DNA from: Pseudisothecium myosuroides
Taxonomy: Eukaryota > Streptophyta > Bryopsida > Hypnales > Lembophyllaceae
NCBI GenBank assembly: GCA_951799445.1
Contig: OX637295.1
Span: 3,658,001-3,722,000 of the forward strand
DNA length: 64,000 bases
Direction: 5' to 3'
This document shows positions 12,161 through 23,827 of this stretch, piece after piece; position 1 is the stretch's first letter, and the number at the start of each line of letters is the position of its first letter. The notes under the pieces were generated by a model that saw only the letters and a list, made by a program, of their open reading frames with translations, had not been told where the DNA came from and ran no database searches. The translations under genes were made by a program, and so were the position numbers.

Positions 12161-12814
12161 AGTAGCTGCCCTAAGAGCATCATCAATGATTAACCCCTTT
12201 AAGATGTTGGTAGAATGGCATACGACAGCCATTTCAACGTATTCTAAGGGCCACTGTTGTATAATCATCAATTGGTAACTCAGAAACACATTTTCTTGAG
12301 TTGGGATTTTTACACAACAACCGCTTGCAAGTGTACTTCACAATTCTGAAATCAAAAGTGATTTTGAGGAAAACAAGTTCCGTCCAAAAAATAGTGACTA
12401 CGCATGGGTGTCCAGTGCTCTACATACAAAGACTGTATTGTATGAAGTGGGAAAATAAGGAAAAACCAATACAAAATCGTCCATTCAACAACCCTCGCAC
12501 ACTTGGCCTGACGCACCTGCATTGATGGTAGGTCAAAGTGGACTGGAAGTACCGGTGGCCAAGGAAAATGGAGCTTCAACAAGGTAGTTTAACTGTGAGA
12601 ATTTGGAAGTGTTATTAAGGAATTTATAAAATTGAAAATCTATAAGGGCAAAAGTTCATTGATAGAATTATAGGAATAGGAATATAATATAAATGCAAAT
12701 ATTGTCTTCTTTTGAAACTCATAGAAACTAGATTGTACTAGGAAAACAAAGCCCGAAACTAAACTTGTTTCAAATAAAGAAGTTGAATGAGAGACACAAA
12801 CTTCCTCCAAGAAT
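12161..12814. other. Intergenic stretch
   Basis: No supported gene. Overlapping ORFs on both strands at 12301-12582 have no recognisable domain. Confidence 0.4.
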
Positions 12815-12976
12815 AATGAAATCCTACTACCTCATTTTCATGTATTTTTACAGCTTGCATTTTTAATGGACAACATAGTTGCTCCCTTTCCGGGGAAACA
12901 ACAATACCTGTTCCCCAAAAAATACAACCCACATGGACATATACTCTTGTAGCATGCATTTTTTTATAGACAACAC
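12815..12976. repeat. Dispersed repeat R, copy 1
   Basis: Shares with 13697-13895 the order CCTACTACCTCATTTTCAT, TTTTTAATGGACAACAT, GCTCCCTTTCCGGGG, AAACAACAATACC and TATACTCTT. Non-coding; origin unknown. Confidence 0.6.
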
Positions 12977-13696
12977 TAGCGGTTGGCGCTTGCTTTGCTA
13001 CGCATTAAATATATTACTTTCATCAATTTTTCATGTAATAGAATGTAGATAAATAAAGTATGTATAATCTTTAAATGAAAATATCAACATCTTTATACAA
13101 TATTCTTTATAAAAAATTATATAGTGCAATAGAAAGTAATTAAGGAAAATCTTTATATCATAATTTTCACAAAATAACCTTTGCAAAGACGAAAACATTG
13201 CAATGAAAAAATTATTAATCTTCATAAAATAATCTACAAATATACATACATTGAAATGTAGAGCAATTTCAATATTTTTGGAATCAAAATCTTTCCAATT
13301 AAAGAACATGCAAAATCTTTCGTACCTCTTTGCATATTTTGCTATTTGCATATTCTCAAAAAAAAAGTGATAAATTTTATAAATAGATTGCATCTAAAGA
13401 TGCATGCATTGAAATATCCTTCCATTGACTATAAAAGAATGTAGCAAAATGGCTACAAATATCATCCTACCATATTTATTGATATTGTATGTTGTCTCAA
13501 TTGAGACAGTGAAATAACAATGGACACCAAAAGAATGTAGTTGGATGGAAGGGGATGTCGCTAAAGCGTGCATGAACCCTAAACATGTAGAGTTTGAAAC
13601 AAACTCTTAACTTTTCCATCCACCTGATTCAGGTGTAAATATATGTCATGCAAAAACCTCATGGTAAACCACATTTTTTACTGTTTACGGCATTGG
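12977..13696. other. Very AT-rich spacer between the two R repeats
   Basis: A 120-codon minus-strand frame at 13031-13393 is made of F, I, Y, K and N codons expected from very AT-rich DNA and has no domain, so it is not called. A 14-bp palindrome GTCTCAATTGAGAC lies near 13495. Confidence 0.4.
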
Positions 13697-13895
13697 AATT
13701 GAAACCCTACTACCTCATTTTCATATATTTTTGTAGCTTTCATTTTCATGCATTTTTAATGGACAACATGGGTGCTCCCTTTCTAGGGGAAACAACGATA
13801 CCCATTCCCCCAAAAATACAAACCACAGGACGTATACTCTTAACCATGCATTTTTTATAGACAACATGGTTGCTCCCTTTCCGGGGGAAACGACG
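13697..13895. repeat. Dispersed repeat R, copy 2 with partial tandem duplication
   Basis: Matches 12815-12976, but the block GACAACATGG...GCTCCCTTTC...GGGGAAAC occurs twice, about 97 bp apart. Confidence 0.6.
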
Positions 13896-14044
13896 ATATT
13901 GTTCCTAAGAAAATGCAAGCAATAAGGAACAAGGTAGTCCTAAGGAGGAAGGATAGGTGGAGAGGTTGTATTTATATTGAATGCCATAGTCCGTCATGAA
14001 TCTCCAAATAATATGGGACAAGTTCAACATGTGAGCTTCACTGG

Positions 14045-14430
14045 TCATTGTGAAAACGCAGGAATTGTGTTCACTGCAGAACTTCAGACCTATTTTTGGC
14101 ATATTACAATAATTTTCTCCGAAAAACTTTGAACTATAAAAAGGTGGGGGATCAAGATAAGTTTCATCTCCAAAAATCCTTTTGTCATTTGGATCCTCCA
14201 ATCAAAAGTTATGGATAGAACTCTAAGAAGGTGTTTGAAAATGTCAAAGAAAAAATCCCTTCATTTATGTCCATAACTTTTTATTCAAATCTTAAAATCT
14301 AAAACGGACTATGGGAGATGGAAGTTATTTTGATTTATCAAGTTCTCTTAGTTTAAAGTTTTTTGAGCTAAGTTCTCCAATTATGCCAAAATTAGGTTTG
14401 AAGTTCTACATTGAACATGATTGCCACCAT
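14045..14430. repeat. Inverted-repeat element F, copy 2
   Basis: Inverted arms (about 14070-14220 and 14260-14425) share CTTTGAACTA and GATCCTCCAATCAAAAG with copies at 3400 and 35393. A T-rich frame across the right arm is not considered coding. Confidence 0.65.
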
Positions 14431-15644
14431 AACACTTTTGTTTTAATTCATATTGGTTTTGTATTTTTTGAGTTCGTTATATATTTGATTTTCTATTTCA
14501 TTCTCATTTTATTTTTCTACATTGTTTTATTTTTGTTTTCATTTTATCACAATTATCCTATTTGCCTACTTTGGTTACTTTACCAATTCTTGTTGAAAGT
14601 AAGGGCCGTGTCACATAATCACTACATGCTCAAAAAAATGAAAGACAAAATGGACTTATACCCCAACTTCAACAAATCTTGATGAAGTTGTCTTTTCCAT
14701 TCACATGTCCAATTATCCATTCATCTACTTTTTTTGTTTGATTATTATTCCTCTTTACATTAAAATAAAATTTAAGTTCAATTGACCTATCAAAACTAAA
14801 TTGAGACAACTTTCCTACAACTATTTACTTGGAAATCCAAATTGTTAAAGTTCTTAGAAAAAATATGTTTACTGACATGCTCCAAAAATATCGTTGGGTT
14901 TCAATTGGGTGAACCAAGCATGTGAATTAGAAGTGGGTATGTGACTCCATGACATTTCTTCTTTTTTGAATTCCCGTTGTTTGTAAAAATTTCCATCATA
15001 AAACTCAAATTTCCTATTGAACTAATTATGGACTACTATCCAATTAAGATTTAACATTGCATTTGCAAATAAATGATGAAAATATGATATAAATATAGTC
15101 CAAATGTAGACTTCTGAGTTAAAATGGATCATAATCATCATTTTGGATTAAACATAATTTAGGAAAAAAAAATTGAATAGTTTTTGCTACGAGCCGATAT
15201 ACTTTCAATTACAAAGAATGTCCATAATTTGTTAAATTGGAGTTTCAAGCAAGTACACTAAAAAATTCAAGAGAAACCTACTTGCCAACACATAACCTCT
15301 ACAATTGGATCACATAGACAACTGGATCACGTAGGCAACTATTCGTGATTGCTCTTGCCGGTAGCCAAAGATGTGTGCATACTTTGCAACAGAGTACACC
15401 TGACACGATGCCTTCTACAGAAAAGACCTTGTATTCACTGTGAATACGTAGAACATGCTCTTTACGTGGGTATAGTTTCCACCCACTAATTTTTTATTTT
15501 TTATTTTTTAATCTCATAATTAGCTCCACAACTTTGCCAAAGTATTTCTAGTTTCATGTTTTGCCCAATACGTTAGGGAACTAGCACAAAAATGTCAAAT
15601 ACTAGAAACCAAGGCCCAGGCGTGGTCTCCACATCCTAAAGGGG
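14431..15644. other. AT-rich intergenic stretch
   Basis: No gene seen. At its right end, CCTAAAGGGGTTAA directly precedes the family B element and may be the end of another, otherwise lost, TTAA element. Confidence 0.45.
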
Positions 15645-16204
15645 TTAACTTCTAAAGGACTGAGGCACATTTTAGACACACAAGTTGTCAAAAAGTGAAA
15701 CTTTTTAGGGCAGTGAGAAAAATATTATTTTTTTAAAATATAAAACTCAATTGTAACAATTTGTACTAGAATACCATGGTAATGCGTGAATTTTTTTTTG
15801 AGAAACTTTGACTACGCAAATTGAAAGATTATAATGTTTGCAATTAGAAGAAGTTTTTTTTTACTTTTTCGGACATGGTCACCAGACTTTAACTCTTCTT
15901 ACAATGAGATTTTTGCGCTACACCTAGTTGTTGGTTAATAGTTGCATTCTTCTATCATGTTTATTATAACCAACCAAATTTCAAAAGTAAAGGAAGAATT
16001 TTGCCTATGCTACCCGAGTTGCTTAAAAAGTTTCAGACAATATAACTTTGGATCCTGGAACACGATCAAAAAAATAATTATATTTCCACCAAGGAGACAC
16101 ATGTTCACACCTTGTGTCAAATTTTTGACAACGTTTCACCAAAAATGACTTTGTGCGCAATTACTTGATATTTATTGCACCCATTAGAATCCTTTAGAGG
16201 TTAA
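15645..16204 (+). mobile_element. Family B TTAA element, copy 1
   Basis: Runs from TTAACTTCTAAAGGACTGAG to ATCCTTTAGAGGTTAA, with the interior shared with 41192-41782 (ACTTTGACTACGCAAATTG, TTGGATCCTGG and related text). About 560 bp and non-coding. Its termini are relatives of those of family A. Confidence 0.7.
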
Positions 16205-17180
16205 CCATCAAACATTTACATTACATTACTTTCAAGAGTCATTTGAGGTCTCTCTATCTTTACTATGGCTTGTGACATTTGCATCTACCTAATGCCACCT
16301 TGATTTTTGAACTCTATATTTGTCCATGGTGGACAGTTTTGTTGCAATGGCAATGGGGTTGCAAAATTATTTTCTTTGTGCTTTTTATTGAGCACCATGA
16401 TTACCAAAAGTCGTGATTAAGTCATTTGGTCATCATCATCCAACATTGAAGACAAAATAAAGTGATGATTGTATAGGGCAATTATTGACGCGAAGGGAAT
16501 TTTGACCCAAAAAATAGGTTGATGAAGAGGGCGAGGCATACTTCCCAACAACAAAGAGATTGCCTGACAAAAATTCCCGTTTAGAAATAGATGAAATATG
16601 TGATCAATGAATAAAAAAAATCTATAATCACTGTTTACTCGGATTCCACCCATCAAAAGGTGATTTCGGGAAATAATCTCCCTGCCTTTTGAATGAGACA
16701 TTTCTTGGCGCGGGTTTACAAAGGCTACCAGAAGTGCTTTAAATTTGACGTGTGGGAGGATCTAAATGAAGTGAACTTAAAAAAAAATGGTGCTATCTTG
16801 CATCCATTGGGGCCGCTTCCAAAGCCTCTGCTAGGTCTTCACAACAATAATGTTATTGTTTTTTGGTGAAGAGGTCCATTGATGATGATCTAAACCTTCT
16901 ACATTCAACTTCTTAGGTTTCTACAACTATAAACAAGACTTCCAAAATACAACACTTGCATTTTGGCCAAAAAGCATCACTTTTTCATTGATATTGATTG
17001 CACAAGATGTATACAATCAAAACACAAAAGTGTATGACAATCCAATATTGGTTTGGGACACACCTAGAAATAATACCTTGAAAATTCATAACTTACTTAT
17101 ACGATGTCTGAATCTTGAATGCTAAAGTGCAATGGAGTCCTTTTTCAGTTTCCAATAAGATCTAATACAAAGAATATATA
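16205..17180. other. Intergenic stretch with an unidentified ORF
   Basis: A minus-strand ORF at 16417-16701 (94 codons, ATG start, ending in LDDDDQMT) has somewhat mixed codon use, but no family is recognised and no splice context stands out. Not called as a gene. Otherwise nothing is seen. Confidence 0.35.
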
Positions 17181-17276
17181 TTTCATAGTAAAAAATATTT
17201 TCAATTGTAATTAGTGCCAATAATATATTTAATAGTAAAAAATATTTTCAATTATAATTAGTAGCAATAATAGATA
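17181..17276. repeat. Tandem duplication, 47-bp unit
   Basis: Two adjacent copies of a unit containing ATAGTAAAAAATATTTTCAA and TAATTAGT, offset by 47 bp. Confidence 0.7.
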
Positions 17277-17386
17277 AACATATTGTACAATTGTACCTCA
17301 AAAGCTTGTCAATGGTGAACATTTTGTTAAAGCTTTGTAATAAAGAACATTCACTTTACATTTGCTATAGAAATCAATTGTACAAT

Positions 17387-18766
17387 GGGGTCCCAATCAA
17401 AATGGAGTTCTCGAAATCGCAAGGAAGGAAATTTTGCATCTGCCAACTTTGACAGCCTCCCTAGGGCTCAAAAATTGATATTTGATTATGAAGTTTTTAG
17501 CATAGCATCATCTTTAAGTCAATTATATGTGTACCAAATTTTAAGGCCAGATTATTTACAAAAAAAAGATATTTGAAATCTCCCAACATATGTAGCTGTG
17601 AATTGTTTTTCACTACTGCCAACTTTGACACCCTCCCAAGGACTGAAATGATTTTTTTTTTTCTAATTTATGTCATAGGACCATCTATATATTAATTTCA
17701 TGTGTGAAAAATTTCAAGTCCAAAATACCCCCACAAAAATAGATATTCAAAATCTCCCAACATGTGTAGTTGTGAGAAAAATTTCACTACTACCAACTTT
17801 GACACTATCCCAAGGGTTGAAAAATTGTTCATTTACCATGAAATTTTTATGATGAAATCATTTCTATGTTAATAATATGTATGCTAAATTTCAAGTTCAA
17901 AATATTCACACAAAAAAAATATGCTAGTTCTACCAATGTGTATAGCTATGAAAAAAAATTCAGTACTACCAACTTTGACACTATCCCAAGGGCTGAAAAA
18001 AAAACATTTTACCATGAAATTTTTGGCATGAGATCATCTCTATATTGATAAAATGTATGCCAAATTTCAAGGTCAAAAGATTTACCAAAAAAAAGATATT
18101 CTAATAGTCTACCAACATGGTAGTTGTGAGAATGACTTTCTACATCTATGTGAAATTTTACCCAAAAAATGACACCATTGCAAGGGCTGAAAAAATCGTT
18201 CTCATAACTACACATGTTGGAAGAACTAGCATATTTCTTTTGTGTGAATCTTTTGAACTTGAAATTTAGCACACATGTTATTAACATAGAGATGATTTCA
18301 TCATAAAAATTTCATGGTAAATAAACAATTTTTCAACCCTTGGGATAGTATCAAAGTTGGTAGTAGTGAAATTTTTCTCACAACTACACATATTGGGAAA
18401 TTTTGAATATCTATTTTTGTGGGGGTCTTTTGGACTTGAAATTTTTCACACATGCAATTAATATATAGATGGTCCTATGCCAAAAATTACATAAGAAAAA
18501 AAAAATTCAGTCCTTGGGAAGGTGTCAAAGTTGGTTGTAGTGAAAAAACATTTACGGCTACACATGTTGGGAGATTTCAAATATCTTTTTTTTTGTAAAT
18601 CATTTGGCCTTAAAATTTGGTACATATATAATAACTTAAAGATGATGCTATGGTAAAAATTTCATAGTCAAATATCAATTTTTGAGCCCTCGGGAGGCTG
18701 GCAAAGTTGGCAAATGCAAAATTTCCTTCCCTACGATTTCGGAAACGCCATTTTGAATGGGACCCC
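17387..18766. repeat. 1.38-kb palindrome of 175-bp satellite-like units
   Basis: The left arm (17387 to about 18130) and right arm (about 18170 to 18766) are inverted copies, opening with GGGGTCCCAATCAAAATGG and closing with its complement GGGACCCC. In the left arm the motif CCAACTTTGACA recurs at 17443, 17619, 17793 and 17969, a period of 174-176 bp. Its complement recurs in the right arm near 18351, 18525 and 18701 with the same period. The central spacer is only tens of bases. The ORFs are by-products of the repeat. Its origin (foldback element or inverted satellite array) is not clear. Confidence 0.85.
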
Positions 18767-19194
18767 ACTGGACATAGTTACATTTGCAATGCTTTTAACT
18801 CCAAAAAGTCCCACGGCCTTTTTTTCATCAAAATCCATTCAAAACTATCTTAATAAGGTCTTAAAACATTTTTTTTCTATATCTAACCATAGAATTCTAT
18901 ACTAAATTAGTATTAAAAGTTATGGGAGAAATTTTAGAAACTTTGACCACATAGATTGCAAGATATTTGCATATAAAGTGTAGAAAACAAGTTTTTTTTG
19001 CACCTTGAGTGATTAGATTATAAGACTTTGAATCTTCTTAACTTAAAATCTTTTTAGTACAAATTTTGAATTTCTAATTTTTAATATTGAAGAATTGAAT
19101 TGAGAATCTGGAAAAATAAATAAATGGTTGATTTTCATTCTTTAAAAATTATTAACTAGCAGTATATACAAGATAGAAGGAAAAAATAAATTGC

Positions 19195-19283
19195 TAATAT
19201 ATTTAAGATGGAATTGAAATACACTTATTAGAATTTTTTTGCCATTAGGATTACTGTATTTCAATTCCATCTTAAATATATTA
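19195..19283. repeat. Perfect 29-bp inverted repeat, 31-nt spacer
   Basis: The arms 19195-19223 and 19255-19283 are exact reverse complements, beginning TAATATATTTAAGATGG. Other family A copies have this sequence only once, so the second arm is a local inverted duplication. Confidence 0.85.
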
Positions 19284-19399
19284 ACAATTTTTTAAAAGTC
19301 TCTCTATATTGACAAAAATATAATCTAAGATTTTTTTTTAATTTTTTTTTTTGAGATTTTTTAATTTTTTTGTACTACTTGACAAACTCCATTTTTAGC

Positions 19400-19954
19400 T
19401 TTATTCCTCAAGGTTCAAACAATATTTTTTTGGCAATATAGCAATTTTTGGCAATTCATTACAAACTTTATTTTTAATTTTTTTCTTTGAAATTTTCAAA
19501 CAACATGTGCCTGAGGAGTAGCTTTGAGGTACAACAATTTTCATTATTTTTTACTACATAGTTAACAGGTATTGTATGATGTCTAATTTTCATTCAGCGG
19601 GCAATACGGGCACCTCAAAAAAATCTTGAAAAATCACTTTTATTTTAAACATATTATGGAGAGTAACAAGTTGTAGGATCTACACATTTTTGTGTAAAAT
19701 TTTTGAAAGATGAAACCTAACCATTTAAGAAGAGTTGAAAATACTTGGTTTCAAAATTCAAGTGATTCGATCTTGCAATTGGTAAGGTTTCTTATTTTGA
19801 ATTCTAGGAGGGTACACTCTAACAAGTTAACTAAAGGATTCTACGATTGAATTTGTTAATGAATAAATATAGATGAAGATTTAAGCTTTGTTTTGGGTTT
19901 AAGTATTTTGAAGCAGTTTTGGGCCTAGAAACATCAAATACCTTTAGGGGTTAA
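19400..19954. mobile_element. TTAA element D, nested in family A copy 4
   Basis: Bounded by TTTATTCCTCAAGG and ACCTTTAGGGGTTAA. It shares its first 160 bases with the reverse complement of 39960-40122 and its last part with the reverse complement of 37770-38212. It interrupts the family A phrase that reads GAGCTTATTTGG elsewhere, so it inserted after copy 4. Confidence 0.7.
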
Positions 19955-20121
19955 AGTGGTATAACTTTTGCTCCCTAGCATTGATTGAAATAAAAATTAT
20001 ATTCTCCCAAAGCTAATGTGTTTTTCTATATTGAAAAAAAAGTTTCAAAAAATCACACCAAAATTTCAGATCATACAAGCATACCCAAATTCCCATTTGA
20101 ACCCTGTGGGAACTTCGAGAC

Positions 20122-20416
20122 TAAGGTAACTACACCTTAAATTACACAGTTCATCAATTCAGCATGATTCAACATGGTTTTCACTATTATGTTGAATTTT
20201 TTTGTGGGGTCCCATTGGTAGTCAAAACGGGATTCTAAATTCTGTTAGAATGCATTTTTTGGACACCGTATGCATAAACTACGAATTTTCAAAGTACTAA
20301 AAATAGGTGTATCTAAAAGCAATCACAGAATCATATGAATAGTGGGAGTACATTTTAGGCCAGAATATCCAGTGTGCCATTTTAGGAGGTGTGTGATTTT
20401 AGGTGTAGTTATCTTA
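20122..20416. mobile_element. S3 MITE, copy 2, nested in family A copy 4
   Basis: The left end TAAGGTAACTACACC and the reverse complement of the right end, TAAGATAACTACACC, form termini of about 26 bp with TA at each edge. It sits inside the last dozen bases of the family A element, just before GGGGTTAA. 295 bp, non-coding. Confidence 0.75.
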
Positions 20417-20426
20417 CAGGGGTTAA

Positions 20427-20896
20427 TATTGTCGTGTGAAAATTACAACGAACTAATCTCCCACGATAGGAGACTGACAATGTTTTGCCAAATTCTAGCC
20501 AAGGAATCAATGAGACCCAAACTTCCAAAAAACGTTCTTTTCCGTTTCCCATCTCCCTCCCTGTTGAAAAGAGTTGAAAGATGCAAAAGGATGTTTGTCA
20601 CATTCTTCCACAATTAATTCATTTCCAATGAACTCATTTATGGCTGGTTGAAAAGCATTGACATTCTTACAAACGCCGAGGGCTGGTCCCTCTGGTTCTG
20701 TGTACTGTTTCCCCTGCAATGGAAATGGTCCATGTGTTTCAAGAACAAAAAAAAAAAGCATTGACATTGCTATTGGACTGCTGGTTGCGGATTTGCGGTG
20801 GTGAGCATGACTTTTAACTTAAATTAAGTTAAATGAGGGTCGAACTAAAGAGCACCGACTCACTCAGTCCAAACTCCAAAAGTAAGCTTAAAAAAT
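20427..20896. other. Intergenic stretch
   Basis: No gene recognised; ORFs on both strands overlap each other and have no domain. Confidence 0.4.
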
Positions 20897-21003
20897 AATA
20901 ACAAACAATAATAACAAACAATAATAACAAACAAAAACAATAGAAACAGTAGAAGCAGTAGAAACAGTAGAAACAGTAGAAGCAGTAGAAACAGTAGAAA
21001 CAA
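20897..21003. repeat. Microsatellite, 9-bp units
   Basis: Tandem AACAATAAT-type units pass into AGAAACAGT/AGAAGCAGT units, about twelve 9-bp units in all. Confidence 0.85.
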
Positions 21004-21250
21004 TGGCACCGTCAAAGTTCAGCTGATGTCAGCTATACCATGAGAAATTGGATGCTGCCAACTTCCTGATGACCATTTTGTTCAGTTCTTGAGAATTTCA
21101 TATGATTTACTCTGTGTTTATTCTGAAACACAATAAACTATTCACCCTTTTTTTGAGAATTTCATATGATTTTCTCTTTGTTTACTTTGAAACACAATAA
21201 AATAGTCTCCCCTTTTTTTTTGAAACAATCAAAATAAGTTGCGGCTTTTG

Positions 21251-21367
21251 ATGGCGTGGAAACCTCCGTCTGGTTTTCTCAGAACCACTCACTGGCACTG
21301 TGGCACTGTGGCTGCTGCTGCAGTGACAGCCAGTGAGCGTATTGGGAAGCTCTTCAACGATGATTAG
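21251..21367 (+). CDS. Possible 38-codon small protein (unidentified)
   Basis: The frame begins ATGGCGTGGAAACC and ends ERIGKLFNDD then TAG. It contains a short hydrophobic run (GTVAAAAVTA, about residues 18-27) that could be a membrane segment, preceded by two His and a Trp. Base composition is higher in GC than the flanks. I do not recognise the family. It could be a small organelle-membrane protein, a first exon, or chance; there is no neighbouring gene to support it. Confidence 0.22.
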   Translation: MAWKPPSGFLRTTHWHCGTVAAAAVTASERIGKLFNDD

Positions 21368-23058
21368 AATAATAAGAATAGTCGCTACAGTATCTTAGTA
21401 AAGCCGGTGAGTACAATAGATTAAGCTTAATGCGCATAAGCATTGGTGCAAAATCAGGAGAAAGTTCTTCAGTCAGTGCCTCAGTGGAAATGAAAAACGT
21501 ACAACATGTGTTCTTAGCAATAAATGCAGGATGGCCGGCCGGGGCCATCGAGTTTCTTCTGTCTGTCTGTCTCTGTCTGAGACGGAGAATTGTGTGTCGT
21601 TGTGGGCAGAGCGAGTGTATTCTACATTTGTTTAAACAGGAATTTTGAATTTGAATTATTAAGGATTATTCTGAAGTATTGCAGTAAGGTAGATCAGCTT
21701 AACTTATTCACCGCCCAGATTTGCTATCTAGGTACCGTGAAGAAGCTATTTGTTTCAAAGTAGATACTCATATATTTTTCAGAGATTGAAAAGTTGGAGA
21801 GAAGCCATTCAACGCAAGTAGAATGAAGACATTTTGACAAGAAATGAATTTTTTGTGATTTTTCAAAGTTTGTTGGGACGAAATTGGTAAAGCACAAGGT
21901 ATTTCTACCTTAGAGATTATATGGAAGAGGACACAAAGATTGTACAATTGTATTTGGAGTGTAGGGAGTTGCATGCAATTGTATAATGTATACTTATTTT
22001 TAACTTTGTTGAGCTCTTATTGTGTACAATTTTTTTTTTCTTTTCTTGAAACACATGGACAAATTCCATTTGTGTACAATTTTCTCCATAGGATCACAGT
22101 AAAACTGAAGCAAGTAAGGCAACTTGCTAGAAAACCAACCTTGTTGCAAAACGACATCCTGTAAATTATTGCCTAAGTACACACCTTTTGAACATGAGAG
22201 TTGTGGATTTACTTTGAATCTCCCAATAATCCATGTTGTGAAAATTCATGGTTTGTTCGTATACTGTAGTGTCCAAAAATTACATACTGAGAAGAGACCC
22301 TAAAATATACTACGTATTTTTTAGTTTTCAACAAAGCACTACAATAACAATGACATCTCAATAATACCAAGCCAAGCTCAAAAGCTTAGTCAATTTTCAA
22401 TGTTTATCATTTGCAACATTCTTTTTATTTCAACTTTTTCTTAAAAATTCTACAAACTTTCAATTCAAGAGATATCATTTTCATGTCCCACCTCTGCCAT
22501 AAATAACAAGTTCTAGCATTTTCCCTCCATTTGTGACTTTTGCAGACTGTAGGCTCAAGCATCACAACAGACATCAAAGCACATTCTTACATAGATTGAG
22601 GAGAATGGAATGCAAGCATGCATGATATGTGGGTAGAGAGCCTTTTTTGGAGCTAGTGAGAAGGGAAAAAAAATTCCACAAGAGGAAAGCACTAGAACTT
22701 ATTATTTACTACTGATGATCAAATTTGAAAATTTTCATTTCATATTTGGAATTAGAGGCCCAAAATTAGCTTTCAGAGGTCAAGAAAAATAAAATTAATC
22801 ACTAAAAAATAGGGAACATGTTACACATGTATCCCAAGAACGGTTTATCGGAGAGGCCCACAAAAGGCTCGCTACCCACATCTACTTGCACTTAGCAGAA
22901 CATCAGCGACATTCTTGCAACCAATATTGACTTTCAGGTTATTTCTTACAGCTTCGTACAGGCCAGGTTTCCTTACTTTAGCGTACCACCCACCGACTTC
23001 AGGTGGTTGTTACTGATTGCACTGGCTTGTGACTGCTTACGAATCATGATCATACTTG
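21368..23058. other. Intergenic stretch between transposon mosaic and ABITRAM-like gene
   Basis: No supported gene. The segment 21400-21640 is GC-richer, with CTGTCTGTCTGTCTCTGTCT and overlapping ORFs on both strands; the rest is AT-rich. Confidence 0.4.
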
Positions 23059-23122
23059 CGTCTGCTTGATACCTCCGAGATCATGTACAGTACAGTACAT
23101 CAAGGTATCAAGTATTCAGACG
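23059..23122. repeat. Imperfect hairpin
   Basis: CGTCTG...CTTGATACCT pairs with AGGTATCAAG...CAGACG, and inner arms CATGTAC/GTACATC extend the stem; one side carries a small bulge. The phrase CTTGATACCTCC recurs at 23349. Confidence 0.6.
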
Positions 23123-23827
23123 GTTTCAATGTTTCAAAGTTGTAAATTGCCAAAAACTGTCCTGCAGTTACCGAAGTAACAAAAAAGGTATTAAAAAATT
23201 CAGCAGAATTGATAGCCTCAACAACAGTGATATACGAAAAGTGGAATGAAAAGTTCTTTAAGAAAAGAAAACAATCAAACAGACCTATATTAAATTAGTT
23301 CCAATCCAGATATGCTTCGTAAACAACAGTTGAAATACATGGACACCTTGATACCTCCAAGACCATGCACATCAAGTTGAAAAATGTATCTTTTCACACC
23401 TTGGCCTGGTCCCCATGGGTAGTTGTGGCGAAAGGATTGGATCACCAATTCTCAAATTTGCCTCTAAATTAATTTCCCTAGATTTAGAAAAAGTCACCGC
23501 AGATTCCTCAGCACATTTCGAACCAAGCAATATCTTCAAACCGATGCATGTTGGCTGAAGATATGTTGGCATCAAGGTCTCCAATGCCAACAGGAGAGTT
23601 ACCTAATTTCAGCACCTGCCTACACCCCAAAATTTGCGTCAGTTAGAGGTGATCTACCAATAAAATTGCGAATCCACATAATGTTTGCGTATGGTTTTCA
23701 AATAATGCATTAGAATCCTCTTTGATTTGCGAACTGTAAATTAAAACCTGAAAATTATAATTTTAGTAACTATACTCGATGCTTAACGTGTTCGTTTTTA
23801 GGCGTGGTTACCTTCATATCAGAAGTT
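23123..23827 (-). other. Candidate 3' region of the ABITRAM-like gene
   Basis: Just past the stop, the minus strand reads TATGAAG then GTAACC, a possible donor. An acceptor-like GTGTAG then GCAGGTG lies near 23623, followed by a higher-complexity block down to about 23372. A 3' UTR intron and terminal non-coding exon would fit, but no poly(A) signal was confirmed. Confidence 0.3.

Larger units (their letters stand above)
18795..20426 (+). mobile_element. Family A TTAA element, copy 4, interrupted twice
   Basis: A divergent family A copy from TTAACTCCAAAAAGTCCCA to ACAGGGGTTAA. It is split by a TTAA element (19400-19954) and an S3 MITE (20122-20416). After removing both, the family landmarks run in order: the initial C-rich end, GAATTGAATTGAGAATCT, then TATAACTTTTGCTCCC. 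It also carries a perfect inverted repeat at 19195-19283. Confidence 0.75.

Noticed and set aside
13031..13393. 120-codon minus-strand ORF
   Set aside because: Composition is almost entirely F, I, Y, K and N, as expected for very AT-rich DNA, with no motif or gene context.
14311..14682. 123-codon plus-strand ORF with apparent membrane segments
   Set aside because: It overlaps foldback repeat F and a T-rich tract; the hydrophobicity comes from runs of T.
17387..18766. CRISPR-like reading of the regularly spaced 175-bp repeats
   Set aside because: The repeats are long, diverged, inverted at the centre and have no spacers; the context is eukaryotic.
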